Assembly (NCBI RefSeq): GCF_000317515.1
Contig: NC_019738.1
Coordinates: 4,738,001-4,802,000 of the forward strand
Origin: Allocoleopsis franciscana PCC 7113
GTDB lineage: Bacteria > Cyanobacteriota > Cyanobacteriia > Cyanobacteriales > Coleofasciculaceae
DNA length: 64,000 bases
Direction: 5' to 3'
Part shown: in pieces, positions 47,814-55,657 of the stretch
How positions within the stretch are numbered: position 1 is the first letter of the stretch
Layout of the letters: every line of letters begins with the position of its first letter
Made by a program: the position numbers and the translations under genes
Notes under the pieces: generated by a model
Database searches by the model: none
Seen by the model: only the letters and a program-made list of their open reading frames with translations
Told to the model about the DNA's origin: nothing

Positions 47814-48224
47814 ATGAGCACATACCATAACAAAAAATCATTTAAACAGGTTTTGACGCTAATCGGCGTTGCTAGCGCTAGCGCTTTACTCGCTTTGCCA
47901 GCTTTCGCTCAGATCAATCCAGGAAATACTCAACAAAATCCTGTGGGGACAAGTGGCACTCCAGAAACACAGGGGGGTTTTATTCCACAACCTCAAGTCC
48001 CTCCTGTAGGAAATGGTACGGTTCCCCAAACTCTGGGGAATCCTGTTTCACAACCTCAAGTTCCTTCTATAGGAAATGGTACAGTTCCTCAAAGTCTGGG
48101 GAATCCTAGTCCTTCTGTAGGGACGGATTCGATTTTCCAAAATCCTAGGGGGAGGGGTCCGATTTTCCAATTTCCTGGTAGTACGAACCAGACTCAACCA
48201 AATACTCAAATCAATGGAATGTAG
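47814..48224 (+). CDS. Secreted Pro/Gln/Gly-rich repeat protein, unknown function
   Basis: 136 residues with an AGAGGACAGAGCC ribosome-binding region. Signal peptide residues about 1-32 (VLTLIGVASASALLALPAFA). The mature part is low complexity, with repeats of PQPQVPPVGNGTVPQTLGNPVS and QPQVPSIGNGTVPQSLGNP also visible as direct repeats in the DNA. A third shortened copy is cut off at NPSPSVG. Exported; likely disordered; function unknown. Confidence 0.7.
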   Translation: MSTYHNKKSFKQVLTLIGVASASALLALPAFAQINPGNTQQNPVGTSGTPETQGGFIPQPQVPPVGNGTVPQTLGNPVSQPQVPSIGNGTVPQSLGNPSPSVGTDSIFQNPRGRGPIFQFPGSTNQTQPNTQINGM

Positions 48225-48387
48225 GGTAGTCTCAAGAAAGTTTTGTGTTCTTTGCTACCCAAAAAAATCACACTACCTCATTCCCCAGATAGAGAACTTA
48301 GGAGTTTATAACTACCTCCTAGAAAGAGGAACTTGTCTTTTTGAATCCCTAGGATAAAGGCAAAGCTTAAATAATAGGAGTCAATTC

Positions 48388-48630
48388 ATGGCAGAAGTGC
48401 AACTCGATAACTTACCTGGAGAAGTCAACGATTTACCAGAAGGTGCTCAAAATATTTTCAAAGCTGCATTCAAGAGTGCTCAAGAAGACGGAATCAGCAG
48501 AGATGGAGCAATCAATATAGCTTGGAACAGTATCAAGCAAGGTTACGCCCAGGGTGAAGATGGTAAGTGGTACAAGGTACCCCAGGATTCCAACACTCAC
48601 CATAAACCTATCACCTCCGGCGGCAACTAA
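48388..48630 (+). CDS. ChaB-domain protein
   Basis: 80 residues, good TAGGAG ribosome-binding site. VNDLPEGAQNIFKAAFKSAQEDGISRDGAINIAWNSIKQGYAQGEDGKWYKV is the ChaB fold (DUF-like small domain). It is the stand-alone relative of the C-terminal domain of the protein at 3935-4702. ChaB is named for a putative cation-transport regulator; a direct function is not established. A terminator hairpin follows. Confidence 0.85.
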   Translation: MAEVQLDNLPGEVNDLPEGAQNIFKAAFKSAQEDGISRDGAINIAWNSIKQGYAQGEDGKWYKVPQDSNTHHKPITSGGN

Positions 48631-48701
48631 CAACTTGTACTTGTTTGAAGTGCATGTTTATTAACTGTTTTTGAAATGCTCTGATAACTTCATCATCTAA
48701 A

Positions 48702-48730
48702 CCCACCCACCCGACAAAGGCGTGGGTGGG
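48702..48730 (+). terminator. Terminator after the ChaB-domain gene
   Basis: 9-bp stem CCCACCCAC/GTGGGTGGG with an 11-nt loop, followed by AAATTTGT, 72 bp after the stop codon. Confidence 0.6.
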
Positions 48731-48931
48731 AAATTTGTATGTAGACATAAAAATTATCTAATAGAAGAAAAATTGCTCAGATAAATCGTTTCTGACAATC
48801 TAGGTTCTCACCTTATCTGTCTCTGGGATAAGCGCGATCGCTATGAAAGAGAATGTGTGATAAATTTTCGGAATTTCCTTCACTTGAATTGTATTTACCC
48901 ATTAATGAGTGTAAGTTCCCGAAGATCAGCG

Positions 48932-49306
48932 ATGATGAGTACAGTTCTAGTTGTGGATGATGATTGGGCCCAACAGCAAATCCTCCACATAATCCTGAAA
49001 AAATTGGGATTAAACGTGGTTGTTGCCAGTGATGGCATCGAAGCTCTTTCTCTGGCGGAACGCCATTGCCCCAAGCTTGTTATTCTAGATATCATCCTCC
49101 CCCGGATGAATGGCTACGAAGTCTGTCGGAAGCTCAAATGCTCTCCAAAAAATCATCAGCCAGCTATACTGATGTACTCGAATAAATCAGAAGAATGTGA
49201 TTTTTACTGGGGCTGCAAGCAAGGTGCTGATGCTTATGTTTCTAAGGGTTGCCGTCCCCAAGAACTGATCGATACGGTTAAGTATTTGTTACAAAATGAA
49301 GGATGA
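48932..49306 (+). CDS. Single-domain response regulator
   Basis: 124 residues from the ATG at 48932; the frame is open to 48857 and an ATG at 48905 is possible. A CheY-like receiver: STVLVVDDDWAQQ with the acidic pocket, LVILDIILPRMNGYEV with the phosphoacceptor Asp, and the lysine in DAYVSKGCRPQEL. No output domain. The usual Thr/Ser position reads LMYSNKS, so Ser may serve. Its kinase partner is unknown; no kinase is adjacent. Confidence 0.88.
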   Translation: MMSTVLVVDDDWAQQQILHIILKKLGLNVVVASDGIEALSLAERHCPKLVILDIILPRMNGYEVCRKLKCSPKNHQPAILMYSNKSEECDFYWGCKQGADAYVSKGCRPQELIDTVKYLLQNEG

Positions 49307-49339
49307 CGTTTAAATCCTCAACCTTCAACCTTCCAGCGT

Positions 49340-50047
49340 TTAAAGACAACTGCCCGTTGGTGGAGACTGTGTTTTGACAATAACCTGTTTATAGCCTGCC
49401 GTGTTTAACAGTTTTTCGACCACCAGTTGTGCTCGGTCATTGGCTTGCGCGAGCAAATTCCCTTTACAGGCTGCCGCTTGAATTTTTTTCAGGGTTTCTT
49501 GTTGCGCGAGGGATTGTAACTGAGGTGCGGTGTCGGGTCCTAAACCTAAAAATCCGCGATCGTAGTCGTATACGCTAGAACGATTCACATCAATCTTGCT
49601 GTCCAAGATGCGGGGGGGTGGTAGTTGTAGCTCAATCGTATCGTTGACGATGGTTACATTATTCGCATTTAATTCCTTTAAATCAACCCCAGCCCGTACT
49701 TCACCATAAGCAATATAAAGCAGCGTGGTTGCACCGAGGGTATACTGCCCAATTTTTCGCTCTTGACGAGTCGGGACAACCGCCTCCATCGTAAACACAG
49801 CCGTGGTTAACTCACTCGCGCCCCGAACTTGACTGACAATGAGGGAACGAACATCGACCTGTGGTTTACTGGGTTCGCCGGTAAAAATCGCATTGACTCC
49901 CTCGAAAAAGCGACTTCCCGATCGCCACATCCCAATGCCAAATAGTAATGCAAATAGCACCATGCCGCCGGTGGACACCAGCATCAGGTTTCTCACCAGC
50001 CAAGACGTGATGCTGATCATCTGACGCTTTTGAAACTGTTCGCGCAT
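49340..50047 (-). CDS. DUF4230 domain protein
   Basis: 235 residues with a strong GAGGAG ribosome-binding site. One membrane helix near residues 18-42 (NLMLVSTGGMVLFALLFGIGMW), so a single-pass membrane anchor. The DUF4230 region follows, VSQVRGASELTTAVFTMEAVVPTRQERKIGQYTLGATTLLYIAYGEVRAGVDLKELNANNVTIVNDTIELQLPPPRILDSKID. This family has no known biochemical function. It faces the response regulator tail to tail. Confidence 0.88.
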   Translation of the reverse strand: MREQFQKRQMISITSWLVRNLMLVSTGGMVLFALLFGIGMWRSGSRFFEGVNAIFTGEPSKPQVDVRSLIVSQVRGASELTTAVFTMEAVVPTRQERKIGQYTLGATTLLYIAYGEVRAGVDLKELNANNVTIVNDTIELQLPPPRILDSKIDVNRSSVYDYDRGFLGLGPDTAPQLQSLAQQETLKKIQAAACKGNLLAQANDRAQLVVEKLLNTAGYKQVIVKTQSPPTGSCL

Positions 50048-50337
50048 GTTATTGCTCCTCTAGCAAGACTGTATTGGCATCCCTAAACAAGTCGCCGTCT
50101 TTTATAATATTCGTTCCTCCTAACAAGGTGGGGATACAGGTTGTCAATTCCTGTTTGAAGCGGATACATCCCTAATCCGGATGGAACTCTTTAACCGCTA
50201 ACCATTTTTTTAAACTGTTAGATCCATTCAAGTGCGATCGCGAAACATCCAGTGACCTCCTTTCGACAGAGAAGCTTGAGTGGATGTCTATGGTAAAAAT
50301 TCTCTCAAAAGAGTTAGATGAAGATTGGGTAACGTGA

Positions 50338-51801
50338 ATGAGTTCAATGTTGGTTAAACAAGTAAAACGTTTATTGCTCAGTGGCATAATCCTGGGTGTT
50401 GGGTTTTGGGCCATGCCAGGACAAGCTCAAGTCTCGGAAGGACAGGTTCGGGCACTGGTGCAGGCGCTCAGAGACGCCGCCCAGCAACGTGCTCCTGGAA
50501 ATAATGGTTTGGTGAGTGAGTGGCAAATTTTACCGGAAAACATCCCCCGTTGGTCGAGACAATGCACGGGACAAGCCCTGACATCCGCCCAATTTGAGGC
50601 AAGTACCGGCAAAGCCCGTGAAATTTTGGTGTGTGTGATGCGCGATGTGCTACGCGATGAGTACAAAGCCAGTGGCAACAGTGAAAGCCTAGCTGTGCGA
50701 CGTGCGGCGGCTTGGTGGATGACAGGCAACCCCAATCGCTACAACAGTGACTCAACCGCTGCTTATACGCAGAATGTTTTGAGTTTCTACCAGAAGCAGC
50801 GTACCGATTCACAAGCGGCTCAACCGGCTCCTACCCCTCTGCCCAAACCCCCAGCCGTGGGGCAAGTTCCGCGTCCCACCCCTCAGCCCTCCCCTAAACC
50901 CTCCACTAGAGCGTCATCCTCTACTCTCGTTTCCAATGCCCAAGTGGGAAGGTTGGTGGAAGCGCTACGACTCGCTGCACAGCAACGTGCTCCGGGCAAT
51001 AATGGGCTGGTGAGTGAGTGGCAAATTTTACCCGAAAATATTCCCCGTTGGTCGAAACAATGTCACACTCAAGAACTGACACCTTCGCAATTTGAGGCCA
51101 GTCCGGTGACGGCGCGTGCCATTCTGGTGTGCGTGATGCGCGATATTCTCAACGAGCAGTACAAAGCCAGTGGCAATAATGAGTCTTTAGCCGTGCGGCG
51201 TACCGCTGCTTGGTGGATGACTGGTGATGCCAATCAATACAAAAGCGACTCAACGGCTGCCTATACTCAGAATGTTTTAGGGTTCTACCAGCCGTCCTCC
51301 AGTTCACAAGCTCAGTCGCCTGCCACTCCTGCCCAACCCGCTCCTTCTGGACAAGCGGCGCAACCTACCGCCAGTACCGCTGCGGCGGCTCAGATTTCCA
51401 ATACCCAAGTGGGGAGACTGGTGGAAGCGCTACGACAAGCAGCGCCCGAAACGGATCAACCGGACGATGAACTTTATGGTGCTTGGCAAGTTAAAGCGGA
51501 AAATATTCCCCGTTGGTCTCAACAGTGTATCGGCAAAGAACTGACACCCATACAGTTTCAGGATAGTCCGGTGACGGCACGTTCAATTCTGGTGTGTGTG
51601 ATGCGTGATGTACTGAGTGAGCAGTATAAAGCCAGTAATAATGATGAGTCTCTGGCGGTGCAACGTGCAGCGGCTTGGTGGATGACGGGTGATCCTAGTC
51701 AATATAATAGTGGCGCGATCGCCACCTACTCTCAACGAGTTTTAAACTTGTACCGAGAGCCGAACCGGGAGCCGAGTTTTCGGTTCTTCTCGCATATCTA
51801 A
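50338..51801 (+). CDS. Secreted protein with three copies of an uncharacterised approximately 110-residue repeat
   Basis: 487 residues. Signal peptide about 1-31 (LLLSGIILGVGFWAMPGQAQA). Three tandem domains of about 110 residues (about 33-148, 200-315 and 350-475), linked by Pro/Ser/Gln-rich spacers. Each domain has a WQ-type Trp, ENIPRWSxQC, ILVCVMRDxL, YKASxNxESLAVxRxAAWWMTG and a final LxxYQ. The two cysteines per unit may form a disulfide. The third copy is the most divergent. No known family recognised; a helical protein or peptidoglycan/polysaccharide-binding role is possible but unsupported. Confidence 0.78.
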   Translation: MSSMLVKQVKRLLLSGIILGVGFWAMPGQAQVSEGQVRALVQALRDAAQQRAPGNNGLVSEWQILPENIPRWSRQCTGQALTSAQFEASTGKAREILVCVMRDVLRDEYKASGNSESLAVRRAAAWWMTGNPNRYNSDSTAAYTQNVLSFYQKQRTDSQAAQPAPTPLPKPPAVGQVPRPTPQPSPKPSTRASSSTLVSNAQVGRLVEALRLAAQQRAPGNNGLVSEWQILPENIPRWSKQCHTQELTPSQFEASPVTARAILVCVMRDILNEQYKASGNNESLAVRRTAAWWMTGDANQYKSDSTAAYTQNVLGFYQPSSSSQAQSPATPAQPAPSGQAAQPTASTAAAAQISNTQVGRLVEALRQAAPETDQPDDELYGAWQVKAENIPRWSQQCIGKELTPIQFQDSPVTARSILVCVMRDVLSEQYKASNNDESLAVQRAAAWWMTGDPSQYNSGAIATYSQRVLNLYREPNREPSFRFFSHI

Positions 51802-51826
51802 TGATCACGTTTTGCCCCTGAAAAAA

Positions 51827-51846
51827 CCTGCCCTAGCGGGGGCAGG
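51827..51846. terminator. Bidirectional hairpin terminator
   Basis: Stem CCTGCCC/GGGCAGG with a 6-nt loop between two convergent genes. On the minus strand it is followed by TTTTTT, and on the plus strand by CTCTATTTT, so it can serve both genes. Confidence 0.85.
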
Positions 51847-51875
51847 CTCTATTTTAAAGTTGAAGATTGTTGAAA

Positions 51876-52259
51876 TTATTCGACTTTTTCAATCACGACT
51901 TTCAGCCGAGCAACCAGTGCCCCAATGGCTCCAACCGCCGCTACGATGGGAAATAAGGTGGCGGCGATTACTCCACCGACGACTCCAGCGGTTAGAGGAA
52001 TCTCAATCAGTATACGTTCCTCTTCGTTTTTGATCGTGATTCGACGGATATTCCCTTGATGAATGAGTTCTCTCACCTTGGCAACGAGGTCATCGCCGCT
52101 GATACTAAATTCTTCGACACGAACTTTTTCCTCTGTACCAACTCCTGTAGAATCGAGATTTGTTTCTACTTCAACGGTTGTCGCTGTTTCATCGCCAGTT
52201 GTTGTCTTAACTTCAAGCCACTCGACTTTTTCTTCAGGACGATCTACTGGTTCGTTCAT
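51876..52259 (-). CDS. DUF4342 domain protein
   Basis: 127 residues from the ATG at 52259, which has a GGAG site 12 nt upstream; the frame is open to 52499 but that part lacks a signal and is not protein-like. VEEFSISGDDLVAKVRELIHQGNIRRITIKNEEERILIEIPLTAGVVGGVIAATLFPIVAAVGAIGALVARLKVVIE is the DUF4342 fold: a helix, two beta strands and a hydrophobic glycine-rich membrane segment. The N-terminal 50 residues are acidic. Function unknown; probably membrane-associated. Confidence 0.85.
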   Translation of the reverse strand: MNEPVDRPEEKVEWLEVKTTTGDETATTVEVETNLDSTGVGTEEKVRVEEFSISGDDLVAKVRELIHQGNIRRITIKNEEERILIEIPLTAGVVGGVIAATLFPIVAAVGAIGALVARLKVVIEKVE

Positions 52260-52528
52260 TGTCAGATTCTCCGTAGAGGGTAAAAGATGGAATAGCTTCT
52301 CCATGTATAGGATTACCTTGATGGAAAGCAAAAGGCTTCCTGCAATAGGAGGATCTAATCCAGTGAGATGGGCAAGGGTTGATTGAGCATTGCCACCTAT
52401 TGTTCTGGGCATAGCTTTAATCTCAGCCTCATGCCTTCCTCCGCCGTGAGGAATCACTCCTCTAAAATGGGGAAAGATCAGCGCGTCGAGCTGATTCATC
52501 TATATTAGCCATAGATTAGCAGGTCTGT

Positions 52529-54064
52529 ATGAAGATTTCCCCAAATTGTTTAACTGTTATTAAAAAATGGGAAGGATTCCATTTAGACGCTTACTCAGAC
52601 CCTGTGGGTATCGCAACAATTGGGTATGGAACAAGACGATACCCGAATGGGCAAAAGGTTCACCTGGGTGACAAAATTACGGAACAAGAAGCTGAAGCTT
52701 TTCTAAAATTTGAGTGTGATAAAGTCGCTGAAGAAGTCTCGAAGTTAGTGAGTGGGATTTCACTGACTCAGAATCAATTTGATGCGATTGTCTCGTTTTC
52801 TTATAACGTCGGTACTGGCGCATTTGCAGATAGTACCCTGTTGAAAAAACTGAAAGCCAATGACTTTGCCGCTGCCGCCAATGAGTTTGAGCGTTGGGTG
52901 AAAGGGACAAAAAATGGTGTACAGACGAAACTTCCTGGCCTCGTGGATCGCAGAAAAAGTGAGCGATCGCTGTTTGAAAAAGCCGATGAACAAGGAACTC
53001 CAATTGAGGTGGAAGACTCTCCCCAAGATCGGGTGGAATGGCTGGAAGGATATCGGGATGGGGAGAAAAATGTCATCGTAGCCTGGGGAGATTCTGAAGT
53101 TGTGGAAATCCTCACCCTGGAAAGTTTCCTCAAAGACGATTTAATTACCCTATTACAGCAATATAAGAATGCAAAAGAGTTTCGCTTTGCACCGCAAGAT
53201 AAGGCTATTCCTAAGGGGAAACCCATTGCAGTTTCTGGAAAGGGAGAGGCAATTATCAAGGTAAAGAATCCCCCCAAACTCAATCGTGTTTTAGTACGGG
53301 GGAGTGAAGGCGATGATGTTAAAGAACTGCAAAAGCGGCTCAATGATTTGGGGTATGACGGCGGAAAAGTGGATGGTGCCTTTGGGAAGAAAACCGAAGA
53401 AGCGATGAAATCTTTTCAAGCGGATTACTTTGGTTTAGCAGAAGCCGATGGTAGGGTTGGCCCTCGTACCTGGGAGAAGTTATGGGGAGATGTGGCTGCT
53501 ACTAAGCCAGCTTCTACTAAATCCGTTTCTCCTAAATCAACGGCGACTGAACCCGCGCCTACTACACCTGCTTCAGGTAAAAATTATCTGCGACTCACTA
53601 AGACTCAGAGTAAAGACCCTTATGGATGTTATAAATTAAAGCTGGAGTATTTCAAAGATGGGCAATTAAAGGATGAACTAGAGGTTTGCTCCGGTTCTCC
53701 TTCCAGACAATTCTTCCGCAAAGGGAACCAAAGTGTTGCCGGTTCATACGAGCCAATCCCCGAAGGAAAATGGTACATTGGCGATATTTCTTGGGCTGGG
53801 GGTGCCAATAAGTATGATGGCCCCATTCATCAAAGTGGAATTGGTCCTGTCACTGTTCCTCTGCGTTATGTTGAGCCTGGTAATACTCAACGAAGTGGGA
53901 TTGAAATTCATATTGATTGGAACCGACAATCGAGTGCAGGGACGGCTGGGTGTGTTGGGATTTATACAACCGCCGACTACAAGCGATTTGTCAGTTGGTT
54001 ACGTGAAACCGATCCCCGTGATTTTTTTGTGGATTGGGGTTTAGGGACTTGTCCTGCTGTTTGA
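52529..54064 (+). CDS. Three-domain endolysin-like protein (GH24 lysozyme, PG-binding, YkuD-like)
   Basis: 511 residues without a signal peptide. Residues 1-150 are a T4-type GH24 lysozyme with the full E15-x8-D24-x5-T30 catalytic pattern (WEGFHLDAYSDPVGIATIGYG). Residues about 165-250 are unrecognised. Residues about 255-320 are a PG_binding_1 domain (VRGSEGDDVKELQKRLNDLGYDGGKVDGAFGKKTEEAMKSFQADYFGLAEADGRVGPRTWEKL). After a Thr/Pro/Ser-rich linker, residues about 350-505 resemble a YkuD/L,D-transpeptidase-type fold with a conserved-looking Cys475 in SSAGTAGC and a His before it. Combination suggests a prophage or tailocin-derived cell-wall enzyme, but no phage genes are near. Confidence 0.85.
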   Translation: MKISPNCLTVIKKWEGFHLDAYSDPVGIATIGYGTRRYPNGQKVHLGDKITEQEAEAFLKFECDKVAEEVSKLVSGISLTQNQFDAIVSFSYNVGTGAFADSTLLKKLKANDFAAAANEFERWVKGTKNGVQTKLPGLVDRRKSERSLFEKADEQGTPIEVEDSPQDRVEWLEGYRDGEKNVIVAWGDSEVVEILTLESFLKDDLITLLQQYKNAKEFRFAPQDKAIPKGKPIAVSGKGEAIIKVKNPPKLNRVLVRGSEGDDVKELQKRLNDLGYDGGKVDGAFGKKTEEAMKSFQADYFGLAEADGRVGPRTWEKLWGDVAATKPASTKSVSPKSTATEPAPTTPASGKNYLRLTKTQSKDPYGCYKLKLEYFKDGQLKDELEVCSGSPSRQFFRKGNQSVAGSYEPIPEGKWYIGDISWAGGANKYDGPIHQSGIGPVTVPLRYVEPGNTQRSGIEIHIDWNRQSSAGTAGCVGIYTTADYKRFVSWLRETDPRDFFVDWGLGTCPAV

Positions 54065-54108
54065 GTGCAAATCCGCTTTGATCGGCTTCCTAAGGGGTTA
54101 TCACATTA

Positions 54109-54206
54109 TGTCCGGCTGAATCTTACACTTTGGTGGAGAGAAGGCAGAAGGCAAGGAGGAAGGTTGTAAGGTCAAAGGAAATGATGGCTGTTTAGCCGGA
54201 AATTAT
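54109..54206. repeat. MITE-like element with heptamers and 9-bp flanking direct repeat
   Basis: ATCACATTA occurs directly at 54100-54108 and 54207-54215, a likely target duplication. Inside, TCCGGCT (54111-54117) and AGCCGGA (54194-54200) are inverted, with weaker pairing outside. GAGAAGGCAGAAGGCAAGG in the middle is a heptamer fragment. The right flank overlaps the TGA stop of the oxidoreductase gene. Confidence 0.6.
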
Positions 54207-54207
54207 A

Positions 54208-55380
54208 TCACATTACAAACAAGCCACTAGCCAAAAACGCATCTAAACTTGGCACTTTCACCCAACTCCCCGTGTCATGAGATTGATGGGTTAAATCCAT
54301 TAATAGCTGCGAGTACACCCCTTCTCGGAGTGAGGGGGTGATGGCTTGGTGGGCATCAATGCCTTGTACCCACTGATTAACGACTCGGATAAAGGGTGCC
54401 AAACGCCCATCAATGTACTCTTGAGGAAAGGCGAGGCGATCGGGAATTTCAATATTTGTCAAAGGTTCACCGGCGGGCGCGACTTTGAGATGAAACCCGT
54501 GGACGTAATCTTTTTGATTGTCGCTGCCTAAGATTAAAGTACCGCGATCGCCATACACTTCCACAAAGTGCCCTCGCCCCTGATACGTTACGGAACTAAT
54601 GCACAGTTGACAGGGTGTTCCATCTTCCAACTCCAACAGCAGGAGACAAGTATCATCCGCATCTACGCGCTTGAGTTTACCACCATCACTCTGATCGGGC
54701 CGTTCTGGAATTGCCGTACTTAGTTGGGCACACAACCGCCGCACAGGGCCAAATAACCAATGAATGTAATCGAAAGCGTGAGAACCGACAGCGCCCAATG
54801 CGCCTCCTCCCTTATCTTTTTGAGCATACCAGTTCCAAGGGCGTGAGGCATCGGCACGGCTGGACACCAACCAATCAATTTTAATCAGGCGTTTTTGTCC
54901 CACATATCCCTCGGCTAGATATTCGGCAAACCGTTGCCACGCGGGAACAAAGCGAAATTCAAAATCCATCATGGCAACAACCCCCTCACCAGAGGCGAGT
55001 TGGTAAAGTTCCCGCGCCTGGGTGGCTGTCAGCGTTGTGGGTTTTTCCAGCAATAAATGCTTCTTCGCGTGCAAGACTTTCTTCGCCATTTCATAATGCA
55101 GGAATGGCGGGGTTGAGAGGCTGACGGCTGAAACCGAGGGTTCGGCTAGGATATCTTCAAGGCGATCGCAAGCATGGGGAATGTTGTGGGATTGTGCGAT
55201 CGCTTTTGCCTGTTTCAGTTCGCGGTGATACAGGGCAACCACTTGAGTCCGGGGGTGTTCCTGAAAACCTGGAATGTGGATTTTTTGCCCAAATCCAGTA
55301 CCGACAACCGCGACACCAATGGTTGGTGTTTGTGGGGTTGCATTTGGATCAGACAATGGGGCGGGTGAGGGGGACATCAT
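54208..55380 (-). CDS. Gfo/Idh/MocA-family oxidoreductase
   Basis: 390 residues. N-terminal NAD(P)-binding Rossmann motif GVAVVGTGFGQKIHIPGF (about 23-40), VVALYHRELKQAKAIAQSHNIPHACDRLEDILAEPSVSAVSLSTPPFLHYEMAKKVLHAKKHLLLEKPTT with the typical EKPTT, and the C-terminal dehydrogenase fold with DWLVSSRADASRPWNWYAQKDKGGGALGAVGSHAFDYIHWLFG. NAD(P)-dependent dehydrogenation of a sugar or related polyol, substrate unknown. The stop codon lies at the boundary of the MITE-like element at 54109-54206. Confidence 0.93.
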   Translation of the reverse strand: MMSPSPAPLSDPNATPQTPTIGVAVVGTGFGQKIHIPGFQEHPRTQVVALYHRELKQAKAIAQSHNIPHACDRLEDILAEPSVSAVSLSTPPFLHYEMAKKVLHAKKHLLLEKPTTLTATQARELYQLASGEGVVAMMDFEFRFVPAWQRFAEYLAEGYVGQKRLIKIDWLVSSRADASRPWNWYAQKDKGGGALGAVGSHAFDYIHWLFGPVRRLCAQLSTAIPERPDQSDGGKLKRVDADDTCLLLLELEDGTPCQLCISSVTYQGRGHFVEVYGDRGTLILGSDNQKDYVHGFHLKVAPAGEPLTNIEIPDRLAFPQEYIDGRLAPFIRVVNQWVQGIDAHQAITPSLREGVYSQLLMDLTHQSHDTGSWVKVPSLDAFLASGLFVM

Positions 55381-55657
55381 CGCTTAATCTCAAAAATCCG
55401 ATTGTGAATGGGTAACAATAAAATTTGTTTGGGTATGTTGAGGGTGTGTCTTGTCAGTCTATTTTTCACAAACCACAGAGGCATGGAGGGCACAGAGGGG
55501 AGAATAGAGAGGTTGAGTTTTGAGTCTTCACAGCAGTTTATGGATAGATCTTAGACTGCACAACTATTAAATCAATCAAGGGGTACTTTCCACAAGCTCT
55601 TTCATTTTTATTTCAAGATGACTGACAAGGATAATCCAATTTAAAATCTAAAATCCT

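Noticed and set aside
52260-52499. N-terminal extension of the DUF4342 gene
   Set aside because: The frame is open, but the well-placed GGAG site and the family start point both favour the ATG at 52259.
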